Source of the DNA: Polaribacter sp.
GTDB lineage: Bacteria; Bacteroidota; Bacteroidia; Flavobacteriales; Flavobacteriaceae
DNA: 64,000 bases
Assembly (NCBI RefSeq): GCF_024639685.1
Contig: NZ_JAHEHX010000019.1
Location: 1-64,000, forward strand
Direction: 5' to 3'
The notes under the pieces are model-generated. The model searched no databases, had not been told where the DNA came from, and was given only the letters and a program-made list of their open reading frames with translations. Each line of letters starts with the position of its first letter. Positions within the stretch are counted from its first letter, which is position 1. Shown one piece after another: positions 8,913 through 16,282 of this stretch. Position numbers and translations under genes: made by a program.

Positions 8913-9569
8913 ATGATGGAAAATTTAAATTCAGCATTATTGTTAATTATAATTACAAATGCTTTAGTTTCTAAAAAAGGCTTTGACGATTATAATTTTT
9001 TAAATAAGTATAAATTTCAAGTAGCCCCTGTTAAGAAAGGTGAAAAGTTTAGAATATTTACTTCTGGTTTCTTGCATGTAGATTGGATGCATCTCATTTT
9101 AAATATGTATGTATTTTATGCTTTTGGGTCAATTGTGCTTTCAATTTTAGGCACTTTACCCACCTTACTTATTTACTTTGGTAGCTTATTAGCTGGTAGT
9201 TTATATACTTTACAATATCATAAAAATGAATCTTATTATAGTGCAGTTGGTTCTTCAGGTGCTGTTTCTGGTATTGTGTACGCTTGTATTTTATTGTATC
9301 CAGGAATGAGTATGTATTTATTTTTTATACCGATCTCTATACCAGGATATTTATTTGGTGTTGGGTATTTATTATACTCAATCTATGGTGTGAAAAAACA
9401 AGTAGGTAATGTTGGGCATGCAGCTCATTTAGGAGGAGCTATAGGTGGTTTTGCAATTACAATTATTTTAAATCCAATATTAATTGAAACCAATAGAATA
9501 TTCGTCGTTTTGTTGGCGTTTCCAATTATACTACTATTATTTTTTAGTGATAAATTAAAACGTTTATAA
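8913..9569 (+). CDS. Rhomboid-family intramembrane serine protease
   Basis: Rhomboids cleave transmembrane helices inside the membrane. The 218-residue protein has about six hydrophobic segments. Counting from the first of two adjacent ATGs, the features are the HVDWMHLILNMYVFYAFG stretch in helix 2, the nucleophile motif GSSG with Ser115, and the catalytic histidine in HAAHLGGAIGG (probably His172). All catalytic elements are present, so it should be an active peptidase rather than a pseudoprotease. It faces the acyltransferase divergently and ends at a bidirectional terminator shared with tRNA-Gly. Confidence 0.9.
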   Translation: MMENLNSALLLIIITNALVSKKGFDDYNFLNKYKFQVAPVKKGEKFRIFTSGFLHVDWMHLILNMYVFYAFGSIVLSILGTLPTLLIYFGSLLAGSLYTLQYHKNESYYSAVGSSGAVSGIVYACILLYPGMSMYLFFIPISIPGYLFGVGYLLYSIYGVKKQVGNVGHAAHLGGAIGGFAITIILNPILIETNRIFVVLLAFPIILLLFFSDKLKRL

Positions 9570-9571
9570 AA

Positions 9572-9605
9572 AAAAAGACCTTATTATTTCTAATAAAGTC
9601 TTTTT
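9572..9605. terminator. Bidirectional intrinsic terminator between rhomboid and tRNA-Gly
   Basis: A 15-position stem with one mismatch (9572-9586 with 9591-9605) and a TTTC loop is flanked by A residues on the left and T residues on the right. It can stop the rhomboid transcript on the plus strand and the tRNA-Gly transcript on the minus strand. Confidence 0.85.
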
Positions 9606-9606
9606 G

Positions 9607-9679
9607 AGCGAAAGACCAGGTTCGAACTGGCGACATTCAGCTTGGAAGGCTGACGCTCTACCAACTGAGCTACTTTCGC
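9607..9679 (-). tRNA. tRNA-Gly (anticodon TCC)
   Basis: The 73-nt cloverleaf has a fully paired acceptor stem (GCGAAAG with CTTTCGC), a D-arm with GTTGGTA, the anticodon loop CTTCCAA, a TTCGAAC T-loop and a T discriminator base. CCA is not encoded. It reads glycine codons GGA and GGG. A well-formed promoter lies immediately upstream. Confidence 0.96.
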
Positions 9680-9693
9680 ATGGTAAAGAGTTA

Positions 9694-9723
9694 CAAATAT
9701 AGTATCATTTTTTACTTTTACAA
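9694..9723 (-). promoter_or_regulatory. Promoter of tRNA-Gly (TTG, 19 nt, TATATTTG)
   Basis: On the minus strand a TTG at 9721-9723 is followed by exactly 19 nt and then TATATTTG at 9694-9701, which ends 15 nt before the tRNA. It matches the Bacteroidota -33/-7 pattern. Confidence 0.8.
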
Positions 9724-9838
9724 TACTTTCTTTTAAATAATTTATAGTTTTTCTATTTACTTTTATATCACTGTTCTAGTTTTAATTACTTCGTGTTTTT
9801 AAAATTATTTTAAGTGTGAACATTAATTTATACACAAA

Positions 9839-9868
9839 AAAACGAATTGTTTTTGAACAATTCGTTTT
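9839..9868 (-). terminator. Intrinsic terminator of tRNA-Met
   Basis: A perfect 13-bp stem (9839-9851 with 9856-9868) and a four-base loop are followed on the minus strand by a short T-run, 15 nt past the tRNA. Confidence 0.85.
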
Positions 9869-9882
9869 GCAAATAAAATTTG

Positions 9883-9956
9883 TAGCGAAGACGGGATTTG
9901 AACCCGTGACCTCAGGGTTATGAATCCTGCGCTCTAACCAACTGAGCTACCTCGCC
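9883..9956 (-). tRNA. tRNA-Met, elongator type (anticodon CAT)
   Basis: The 74-nt cloverleaf has the anticodon loop TTCATAA, a GTTGGTTA D-loop and a TTCAAAT T-loop, with discriminator A and no encoded CCA. G at position 1 argues against an initiator tRNA. Two irregular pairs are visible: a G-U at positions 1:72, and an A-C apposition closing the anticodon stem at 31:39. A lysidine-modified tRNA-Ile(CAT) cannot be fully excluded from the sequence. Confidence 0.92.
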
Positions 9957-9972
9957 GTTGTAATTGAGGATG

Positions 9973-10002
9973 CAAATATAATCGATTTTTACAGACTGGC
10001 AA
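9973..10002 (-). promoter_or_regulatory. Promoter of tRNA-Met (TTG, 19 nt, TATATTTG)
   Basis: On the minus strand a TTG at 10000-10002 and TATATTTG at 9973-9980 are separated by exactly 19 nt. The -7 box ends 16 nt before the tRNA. The architecture is the same as at tRNA-Gly and HU. Confidence 0.78.
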
Positions 10003-10064
10003 GTAGTGTTTTTAATTTTTTTTAATCAAATTAATACCTATATTGTGCCTCAACTTATTATACA

Positions 10065-10448
10065 ATGGACAAAGTAAAATACGAAATAGAAATCCCAGTT
10101 CACGCATCCCCTAGCATGTTGTATCAATACATTTCCTCTCCGTCTAATTTACAAGAATGGTTTGCAGATAAAGTAAATTCAAGAGGAAAAATTTATACTT
10201 TTTTTTGGGATGGAACAGAAGAACAAGCAGAACTAATTGCAAAAAAATCAGAGGATAGGGTTCGGTTTAAATGGTTAGAGAGTGAAGGTGATGATAGTTT
10301 TTTTGAAATAAAAATTCAAGTTGATCCCCTTACTAAAGATGTATCATTGATAGTAACTGATTTTGCAGAGGATGAAGATGAGGTAGAGGAGGCTAAACAA
10401 CTTTGGGAAAACCAGATAGATGAATTAAAACACACAATTGGCGCTTAA
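10065..10448 (+). CDS. START-like (SRPBCC/AHA1-type) domain protein
   Basis: This 127-residue protein fits the helix-grip fold: a first strand (KYEIEIPVHASP), the two short helices around LYQYISSPSNLQEWFADKV, repeated strands with FFWDGTEEQAELI and RFKWLES, and a long C-terminal helix ending in ELKHTIGA. Proteins of this size and pattern are widespread in Bacteroidota, but their ligand is not known. There is no signal peptide, so it is cytoplasmic. It is a single gene followed by its own terminator. Confidence 0.8.
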   Translation: MDKVKYEIEIPVHASPSMLYQYISSPSNLQEWFADKVNSRGKIYTFFWDGTEEQAELIAKKSEDRVRFKWLESEGDDSFFEIKIQVDPLTKDVSLIVTDFAEDEDEVEEAKQLWENQIDELKHTIGA

Positions 10449-10471
10449 CTAATTCTTAAAATACAATTTTT

Positions 10472-10502
10472 AAAACTCAACTTGTAAAGGTTGAGTTTTT
10501 TT
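10472..10502 (+). terminator. Intrinsic terminator of the START-like gene
   Basis: A 10-bp stem (10472-10481 with 10490-10499) with an eight-base loop is followed by T residues. Confidence 0.8.
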
Positions 10503-10550
10503 GTAGATTCTTTTTAAAAAGCCTTAATATTGTATTCTAAATTAAATATA

Positions 10551-11384
10551 ATGGTGAATTACAATGGTAAATTGTTAGCTGCAGAAAATTTAAACATCTC
10601 TTTAGAGAATAGAGGGTTTAAATATGGAGATTCTATTTTTGAAACAATTAAAATTCAGCACAATAAGATTGTTTTTTGGGAAGATCATTATTTTAGGTTA
10701 ATGTCTTCAATGCGAATGCTTCGTATGAAAATACCATTAAAGTTTACTTTAGAGTTTTTAGAGCAAGAAATTATAAAAACAGTAAATGCTAGTAATTTAA
10801 ATAACTTAAGTAGAGTTCGTTTAAATGTATATAGAAAGGATTGTGGGTATTACACTCCGCATACTAATGATATTGACTATACGATTGAGGTATCTGAAAT
10901 AGCATCAATTAAAAAAGATAAATATAATATAGATGTTTTTAAAGATTTCTATAATTTTTCAGGTTTATTGTCTACAGTAAAAACAAATAATCGAATGGTT
11001 AATACTTTAGCGAGTATTTATGCTAAAGAAAATGATTTAGATAATTGTGTATTAGTTAACGAAAGAAAAGGTGTAGTAGAGGTAACAAATGGAAATATTT
11101 TTATTTTAAAAGGGGATACTATAAAAACACCATCTTTAGAAGAGGGTTGTATTAAGGGAGTTGTTCGAAAAAAAGTAATCGAAATTATTTCTAAAAATAA
11201 AGAGTATACTATAGAGGAAACTAGTATATCTCCTTTTGAAATTCAAAAAGCTGATGAAGTATTTATTACCAATGCAATTGTCGGGGTTCAGCCCGTTACT
11301 AATTACAAAAAGAAAAGTTTTTCTATAGATTTTGGAAATAAAATCTCACAGAGTTTAAAAATCTTAGAAGTTACAAATAGTTAG
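10551..11384 (+). CDS. Class IV aminotransferase (PabC/branched-chain type)
   Basis: This 277-residue PLP enzyme is of fold type IV. It shows the NRGFKYGDSIFETIKI segment near residue 23, the cofactor lysine K144 in VKTNNRM, and the phosphate-binding EVTNGNIFILKGD region near residue 182, followed by LEEGCIKGVVR. Length and motifs best fit 4-amino-4-deoxychorismate lyase (folate pathway), but branched-chain or D-amino acid aminotransferases share them, so no symbol is given. The ATG at 10551 is chosen over an in-frame TTG at 10530. The end overlaps the convergent YqgE gene by 4 nt. Confidence 0.82.
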   Translation: MVNYNGKLLAAENLNISLENRGFKYGDSIFETIKIQHNKIVFWEDHYFRLMSSMRMLRMKIPLKFTLEFLEQEIIKTVNASNLNNLSRVRLNVYRKDCGYYTPHTNDIDYTIEVSEIASIKKDKYNIDVFKDFYNFSGLLSTVKTNNRMVNTLASIYAKENDLDNCVLVNERKGVVEVTNGNIFILKGDTIKTPSLEEGCIKGVVRKKVIEIISKNKEYTIEETSISPFEIQKADEVFITNAIVGVQPVTNYKKKSFSIDFGNKISQSLKILEVTNS

Positions 11385-11938
11385 TTTAATGAAGCATCTT
11401 TAGGTGCGTTGGCCCATAATTTGTAGTTACCTCCTTTTTCGACCATTTTGTTTCGCCAAAATGTACTATGATCTTCTAAAAAAATATTTTTACTACTATT
11501 TTTGGTAACAAACCACGAATTACTTTCAATTTCTTCGCTTAATTGATTCTTTCCCCATCCTGAATATCCTAAGAAAAATCTAATATCAGTATTTGTGATT
11601 TGTCTTGTATGTAAAGCAGCTTTTAGTGATTCAAAATTCCCACCCCAAAAAACGCCATTGCTAATTGCAATACTATTTGGAATTAATTCAGGGACTCTAT
11701 GAACAAAATATAGATTTTCCTGCTCTACAGGACCACCTTCATAGACAGGAAAATCACAATTAAGATCTGTTATTAAATCACTCAAAAGGAAAGATGTAGG
11801 TCTGTTTAGAATAAAGCCAACGGCATTATTTTTGGTATATTCAGTTAGAAGTACAATGGCTCTATTAAAAGAAGAGTCATTTAATATAGAAGGTTCAGAA
11901 ATAAGTAAATTACCTTTTTTAATTTCTAAGTGGGTCAT
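11381..11938 (-). CDS. YqgE/AlgH family protein (UPF0301)
   Basis: This 185-residue member of the DUF179 family has the conserved KGNLLISEPSI opening, FNRAIVLLTEY, GFILNRPT near residue 43, YEGGPV and the late FLGYSGWGKNQL motif. Its biochemical role is unknown; the AlgH name comes from an alginate phenotype in Pseudomonas. The start at 11938 begins the family's conserved N-terminus; a longer reading from 11962 would run into the HU terminator. It lies just downstream of HU but is separated from it by a strong terminator, so it probably has its own promoter. Confidence 0.88.
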   Translation of the reverse strand: MTHLEIKKGNLLISEPSILNDSSFNRAIVLLTEYTKNNAVGFILNRPTSFLLSDLITDLNCDFPVYEGGPVEQENLYFVHRVPELIPNSIAISNGVFWGGNFESLKAALHTRQITNTDIRFFLGYSGWGKNQLSEEIESNSWFVTKNSSKNIFLEDHSTFWRNKMVEKGGNYKLWANAPKDASLN

Positions 11939-11960
11939 ATGTAAATGTACAAAAAAGAGC

Positions 11961-11992
11961 AAAAAAAAACTCTCTTAAAAAAGAGAGTTTTT
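11961..11992 (-). terminator. Intrinsic terminator of the HU gene
   Basis: A 12-bp perfect stem (11965-11976 with 11981-11992) with an AAAA loop is followed on the minus strand by a run of T residues, about 20 nt after the HU stop codon. Confidence 0.88.
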
Positions 11993-12012
11993 GAGTAATC
12001 TATTTTTAAAAA

Positions 12013-12285
12013 TTAGTTTACAGCATCGCTTAATCCAGCACCTGCTTTAAACTTAGCTACATTTTTAGCAGCAATTTGGATAGTTTTTCCAGTTTGTGGG
12101 TTTCTACCACTTCTTGCAGCTCTATGAGATACTGAAAAAGTTCCAAAACCTACTAATGCAACTTTATCTCCTCCTTTTAAAGCAGAAGTTACGTTATCTG
12201 TAAAAGATTCTAATGCAGCTTTTGCTGCTACTTTAGAGATTCCTGCGTCTGCAGCCATTGCGTCGATTAAATCTGACTTGTTCAT
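12013..12285 (-). CDS. HU-family DNA-binding protein
   Basis: This 90-residue nucleoid protein binds and bends DNA as a dimer. It has the [11 protein letters not shown] helix, the [12 protein letters not shown] turn, and the DNA-binding arm signature [15 protein letters not shown] with the Arg-Asn-Pro tip. Length matches HU exactly, with no extra C-terminal domain. It is transcribed alone from the best-formed promoter in the window, consistent with high expression, and has a strong terminator. Confidence 0.96.
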   Translation of the reverse strand: MNKSDLIDAMAADAGISKVAAKAALESFTDNVTSALKGGDKVALVGFGTFSVSHRAARSGRNPQTGKTIQIAAKNVAKFKAGAGLSDAVN

Positions 12286-12337
12286 AATGAATAAATTTTT
12301 TAAGTTTTTTATTAATTTTTTTTGCTAATATGCTTAA

Positions 12338-12368
12338 CAAATATATACGTATTAGGGGTTTACACAAA
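12338..12368 (-). promoter_or_regulatory. Promoter of HU (TTTG, 19 nt, TATATTTG)
   Basis: On the minus strand TTTG (12365-12368) and TATATTTG (12338-12345) are separated by exactly 19 nt. The leader would be about 45 nt. The upstream box is itself part of a second TANNTTTG match (TACATTTG, 12365-12372). Confidence 0.82.
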
Positions 12369-12471
12369 TGTACACCCTTTAAAAGAGTGTTTTTGTTGAT
12401 AAATACATGTAAAATGTTAATAAAGGAAGGTTTATTTTAAAAATTTACCAAAAGTCCCTTAAAATAGGGGA

Positions 12472-13416
12472 CTAAAGCATACTGGCATTTTCAGAAAAAT
12501 GAAAACCATTAAGAAGACTTTTAGTTTCTAATTTTTTCTTTCCAGCTATTTTTATTTCATCTATAACTAGAAATCCGTCAGCAACTGCTACTTTTAATTC
12601 GTTTTTAGTGCTAATAAGTTTTCCTATTTTATAATTATGTTCTAAAATGCTTTTGTGTACTTTATAAATTTTTGCATTTACAGGTTTATCACCATTTTGA
12701 ATTGTTGTCCAAGCTGCGGGAAAAGGATTTAATCCTCTGATTTTATTATAGATAGATTCTAGAGAAGTGTTCCAATCTATTTTAGTATTTTCTGGGTATA
12801 ATTTAGGGGCAATTTTTTCTTCTAAATAGGGTTGTTTTTTAGTTTTTAAATTACCTTTTTTAATGACATCTATTGTTTTTGCAACTAATTCTGCACCTAT
12901 ATACATTAGTTTGTCATGCAGGGTTCCTACAGTTTCTTTGTCTTCAATTTCTATTTCTTTTTGAAGTATGATTTCTCCAGTATCAATTTTTTCATCAATA
13001 AAAAATGTAGTAACTCCTGTTATTTTTTCTCCATTTATAATCGCCCAATGAATAGGAGCAGCACCTCTGTAGGCAGGTAACAAAGAAGCGTGTAGATTAA
13101 ATGTACCACATTTTGGCATTTGCCAAACAGCTTTAGGTAGCATTCTGAAAGCTACAACTACCTGCAATTCTGCTTTTAAAGACTCTAAGTCATTTAAAAA
13201 AGATTCGCTTTTTAAATTTGTAGGTTGTAAAACAGTTAAGTTATTTGAAATAGCATACTTTTTAACAGCTGATTCACTTAATTTTCTTCCTCTGCCTGCT
13301 GGTTTGTCTGGAGCTGTAATTACTCCTACAATTGTATATTTATTTAGGACCAAATGTTTTAAAATTGTTGCAGCAAAATCTGGAGTTCCCATAAAAACAA
13401 TACGTAAATTCTTCAT
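12472..13416 (-). CDS. fmt: Methionyl-tRNA formyltransferase
   Basis: Fmt formylates initiator methionyl-tRNA using 10-formyltetrahydrofolate. The 314-residue protein shows the N-terminal VFMGTPDFA, the TAPDKPAGRGRK loop near residue 35, and the catalytic set Asn107, His109 (FNLHASLLPAYRG) and Asp145 (DTGEI), then the C-terminal OB-like tRNA-binding domain. It starts two bases after the recQ stop codon, so it is in the same operon. A short GC-paired hairpin overlaps its stop but lacks a clear T-run. Confidence 0.95.
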   Translation of the reverse strand: MKNLRIVFMGTPDFAATILKHLVLNKYTIVGVITAPDKPAGRGRKLSESAVKKYAISNNLTVLQPTNLKSESFLNDLESLKAELQVVVAFRMLPKAVWQMPKCGTFNLHASLLPAYRGAAPIHWAIINGEKITGVTTFFIDEKIDTGEIILQKEIEIEDKETVGTLHDKLMYIGAELVAKTIDVIKKGNLKTKKQPYLEEKIAPKLYPENTKIDWNTSLESIYNKIRGLNPFPAAWTTIQNGDKPVNAKIYKVHKSILEHNYKIGKLISTKNELKVAVADGFLVIDEIKIAGKKKLETKSLLNGFHFSENASML

Positions 13417-13417
13417 C

Positions 13418-15310
13418 TTATTTTACTTGATATTTATTCTGGTAATTTATTATTATTTTATCATTAGAAATTAATTCTCGCAAATGTATTAAAACGTCTT
13501 TCTCTTTTGCTTTAAGTTTTTGATTAATTTCTTGTGAACTTAAGCTTTTAGTGTTTAGTAATAAATTCATAATGTCTGATGATATAGAATTTTCTTTTCC
13601 TTTTTTCTGAGAAATACAAACATCGCAAATGGTGCATTTCTGGGTTGTTTTTTCTTCAAAATATTCCAATATTTGTATTGATCTACATTTGGTATCATTA
13701 GAAATATAAGTTAAGAAATCCTCAGATTTTTTTATTTTTTGATTCAAAAAAGAAGTAATGTTTTTTGAAATCCTGTGTATTGTTTTATCATCTTCTCTTG
13801 GTACTAAAAATTGAATTTCTAGATCTGTTTCTACAGGTTTGTATTCTACTAAGTTATCGTCCTGTAATCGTAATAATTTTTCTTTTACCTGTGTAGATAT
13901 TATGTTGTTTTTTTTTGCAATTAAGAATTCATCAACCTTAACTTCTTGTTCAAATAAACCAGCATAAGTTCTTAGTAGTGAGTTTATAAATTTTTCATTA
14001 TAGATATTTCTTATCGCGTAAGAAATGACATTTTTACTACTGGTTTTAAATTTTAGAGTAGATTTTTGATGGTAGGTATTTGTAGTCTCAATGATTCCGT
14101 TATTGGATAATAATTTTAAAATTATTGTTACTTTTTGAATTGAGAAATTATATTTTTTAGAGAATTCTAAAAGGTTGAAGCTATAAAAATCTTCATTTTT
14201 TTCACCTAAAGAAATTCTAAAATACTGGTATAATTTTCGGTGTACTTCTTTAACTTCATTTAAGGTTGGTGTATTCTTTTTCTGTTGAAGTTTGTATTGA
14301 ATTTTATCGTGTTCATTTTTTAATAAAACAGCAAAAGATTTCGTTTCGTTTCTTCCAGCTCTTCCAGATTCTTGTATGTAATTTTCTATCGACAAAGGTA
14401 AATCAAAATGAATAACAATACCAACGTTAGATTTGTCTATGCCCATACCAAAAGCATTGGTTGCTACTATTATTGGTGTAGCTTCAGAAACCCAATTTTT
14501 AAAGGCAAATTCTTTTTCATTTGTAGGTAAGCCTCCGTGATAAAAACTACTTTTAAATCCATTTTTATTTAAAAATCTTGCTATTTCAACAGTTTTTCTT
14601 CTAGAGTTTACATATACAATTGCAGGTTTTTTAGTTTTTGTGAAAATTTGCTTAATTCTTAGTAGTTTATCCTCAACATCAAATACTTGGTAGGCTAGTC
14701 GTTCTCTTAAGAATGACTTTTTGAATATTTTTGGTTTTACTAAATTTAAGTTTTTTTCGATATCACTTAAAACTGCTTGATTTGCAGTTGCCGTTAAAGC
14801 AATAATACTTACGTTTTGTATAACCTCTCTTAACTTAAATATTGTTCTGTAAGAAGGTCTAAAATCATGCCCCCATTCAGATATGCAGTGCGCCTCGTCT
14901 ACTGCAATTAAGTTAATTTTTAATTCTTTAATTTTTTGCTGAATTAATTGCGATTGTAGTCTTTCTGGTGAGAGATATAAGAATTTGTAGTTTCCAAATT
15001 TAATCTTGTCAAAAAGCGTTATAATTTCGTTCCTAGTGCTTCCTGATTTAATTGTAGTAGCTTTAATTTTTCTTTGGGTAAGATTTTTTATTTGATCCTC
15101 CATTAATGCAATTAAAGGAGAAATCACAATACAAATTCCTTCTTTAATCAATCCTGGTATTTGAAAGCAGATTGATTTCCCTCCACCAGTTGGTAAAAGC
15201 GCAATTACATCATCTTGATTTAGAACGGCATCAATAATTTCTTTTTGAGGAGTTCTAAAACTATCATAGTTCCAATAGGCTTTTAGTATTTTTTCTGGTG
15301 TTTGTTTCAT
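13418..15310 (-). CDS. RecQ-family ATP-dependent DNA helicase, atypical C-terminus
   Basis: This 630-residue superfamily 2 helicase unwinds DNA with 3'-5' polarity in repair and recombination (family knowledge). Visible motifs are Walker A PTGGGKS (40-46), DEAHCISEWGHDFRPSY (138-154), TATA near 173 and QESGRAGR (313-320). The zinc cysteines C542, C559, C562 and C565 sit near the end. In classical RecQ the zinc cluster follows the helicase core directly; here about 200 residues resembling winged-helix sequence come between, and no HRDC domain follows. It may therefore be a Bacteroidota-type short RecQ paralogue. It overlaps the upstream ATPase gene by 4 nt and is followed by fmt. Confidence 0.88.
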   Translation of the reverse strand: MKQTPEKILKAYWNYDSFRTPQKEIIDAVLNQDDVIALLPTGGGKSICFQIPGLIKEGICIVISPLIALMEDQIKNLTQRKIKATTIKSGSTRNEIITLFDKIKFGNYKFLYLSPERLQSQLIQQKIKELKINLIAVDEAHCISEWGHDFRPSYRTIFKLREVIQNVSIIALTATANQAVLSDIEKNLNLVKPKIFKKSFLRERLAYQVFDVEDKLLRIKQIFTKTKKPAIVYVNSRRKTVEIARFLNKNGFKSSFYHGGLPTNEKEFAFKNWVSEATPIIVATNAFGMGIDKSNVGIVIHFDLPLSIENYIQESGRAGRNETKSFAVLLKNEHDKIQYKLQQKKNTPTLNEVKEVHRKLYQYFRISLGEKNEDFYSFNLLEFSKKYNFSIQKVTIILKLLSNNGIIETTNTYHQKSTLKFKTSSKNVISYAIRNIYNEKFINSLLRTYAGLFEQEVKVDEFLIAKKNNIISTQVKEKLLRLQDDNLVEYKPVETDLEIQFLVPREDDKTIHRISKNITSFLNQKIKKSEDFLTYISNDTKCRSIQILEYFEEKTTQKCTICDVCISQKKGKENSISSDIMNLLLNTKSLSSQEINQKLKAKEKDVLIHLRELISNDKIIINYQNKYQVK

Positions 15311-15855
15311 TCACTTGGAAGTGAATTAATAATAAAATCTACTCTTTCATTTACGGTACCAAAAGGAACATCAATTAAAGTGTACCCTAAATTTTGGTAT
15401 GTTTTTGTAATAAAAAAATCAATTTGTTTGGCTTCATCAAAGGATTCATATCTTTCATTGTCTTTGGTGTATATTGCATTCCAGGGCTTAAAATGAAAAA
15501 TTACATCATAAAAGTATTCTTTACACTTTTCTAAAAATAAAGAAGGGTGTTCTGTTTTATAATAGTCTAAATATGCTTTAACATCGGGTATACCTCTATC
15601 AAAAAAAACGTATTCAGAATTAGATTTTTGCGCATTAAAAAACTGATTTTCTCTTCCTTCAAGAAGTTTTTGACTAAACAATAAGGGATTGCTTAAAAAT
15701 AATTGATCTATACCTTGTTTTTGAGCCTCTAGTGTAACTGCTCTAGATACTTCGTCTAAACAGAAAAATCCTCTTTTTTTAAGAGTTTCTAATACAGCTG
15801 TTTTACCAGTTCCAGGTCCGCCAATGAGAAGAATTTTTAATTTATTTTTTTTCAA
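15307..15855 (-). CDS. Small P-loop ATPase/kinase-like protein (AAA_28 type)
   Basis: This 182-residue protein has Walker A GGPGTGKT at residues 12-19 and a Walker B-like EYVFFDRGIPDVKAYLDYY segment near residue 82, which resembles nucleotide or nicotinamide-riboside kinases. Members are usually annotated as ATP-binding proteins of unknown substrate. It is the first gene of a minus-strand operon with recQ and fmt, overlapping recQ by 4 nt. That linkage hints at a nucleotide-metabolism or repair role but does not prove one. Confidence 0.75.
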   Translation of the reverse strand: MKKNKLKILLIGGPGTGKTAVLETLKKRGFFCLDEVSRAVTLEAQKQGIDQLFLSNPLLFSQKLLEGRENQFFNAQKSNSEYVFFDRGIPDVKAYLDYYKTEHPSLFLEKCKEYFYDVIFHFKPWNAIYTKDNERYESFDEAKQIDFFITKTYQNLGYTLIDVPFGTVNERVDFIINSLPSE

Positions 15856-15908
15856 AAAAAAGATATTAGAATTATTATTTTTGTATTATATATAACTAAT
15901 TCAATTTA

Positions 15909-15916
15909 CAAAAATA
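15909..15916 (-). promoter_or_regulatory. Candidate -7 box for the ATPase-recQ-fmt operon (TATTTTTG)
   Basis: It is a TANNTTTG match on the minus strand, about 54 nt before the start codon at 15855. No -33 partner is seen. Confidence 0.4.
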
Positions 15917-15948
15917 AATCATTCGCATTATAAATCTAATATTTAATG

Positions 15949-15956
15949 TAATTTTG
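15949..15956 (+). promoter_or_regulatory. Candidate -7 box for the DUF493-chaperone operon (TAATTTTG)
   Basis: It is a TANNTTTG match ending 40 nt before the DUF493 start. It would drive 15997 onward, probably through moxR, because the genes that follow are tightly packed. Confidence 0.5.
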
Positions 15957-15996
15957 TACTTATTATTATTGTAAATAATAGCTGTAAATAACAACC

Positions 15997-16278
15997 ATGA
16001 CTGATAAAAAAGCATTTTACGCAAAACTAAAAAATCAATTAGAAGATACCACGAACTTTCCATCAGATTATATGTATAAATTCATAGTCCCCACTAATGG
16101 AGGTCAGCAAGAAGAAGTGGAAAATGTTTTTGAAAATAAAGGAGCTGTAATTAAAACAAAAAAGTCAAAAACAGGAAAATACATTAGTATTTCTATCGTT
16201 TTAAAATTGAATAGTTCAGATGAGGTAATCAGTTACTATGAAAAAGTAGAAAAAGTAGAGGGAATAATTTCATTATAA
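15997..16278 (+). CDS. DUF493 family protein (YbeD-like)
   Basis: This small cytoplasmic protein of 93 residues has the family pattern: FPSDYMYKFIVP near residue 25, a middle KTKKSKTGKYISISIVL strand pair, and a final SYYEKVEKVEGIISL helix-strand. The fold is ACT-like; the function is not established. It is four bases upstream of the first peptidylprolyl isomerase gene, so the two are co-transcribed. Confidence 0.85.
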   Translation: MTDKKAFYAKLKNQLEDTTNFPSDYMYKFIVPTNGGQQEEVENVFENKGAVIKTKKSKTGKYISISIVLKLNSSDEVISYYEKVEKVEGIISL

Positions 16279-16282
16279 GATT

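Noticed and set aside
9883..9956. Initiator tRNA assignment for the CAT-anticodon tRNA
   Set aside because: The first acceptor pair starts with G rather than the unpaired C typical of bacterial initiators, and the anticodon stem lacks the three consecutive G-C pairs.
12453..12473. AGTCCC/GGGACT hairpin at the fmt stop codon as a terminator
   Set aside because: The stem is only six pairs and the minus-strand sequence after it lacks a convincing T-run.
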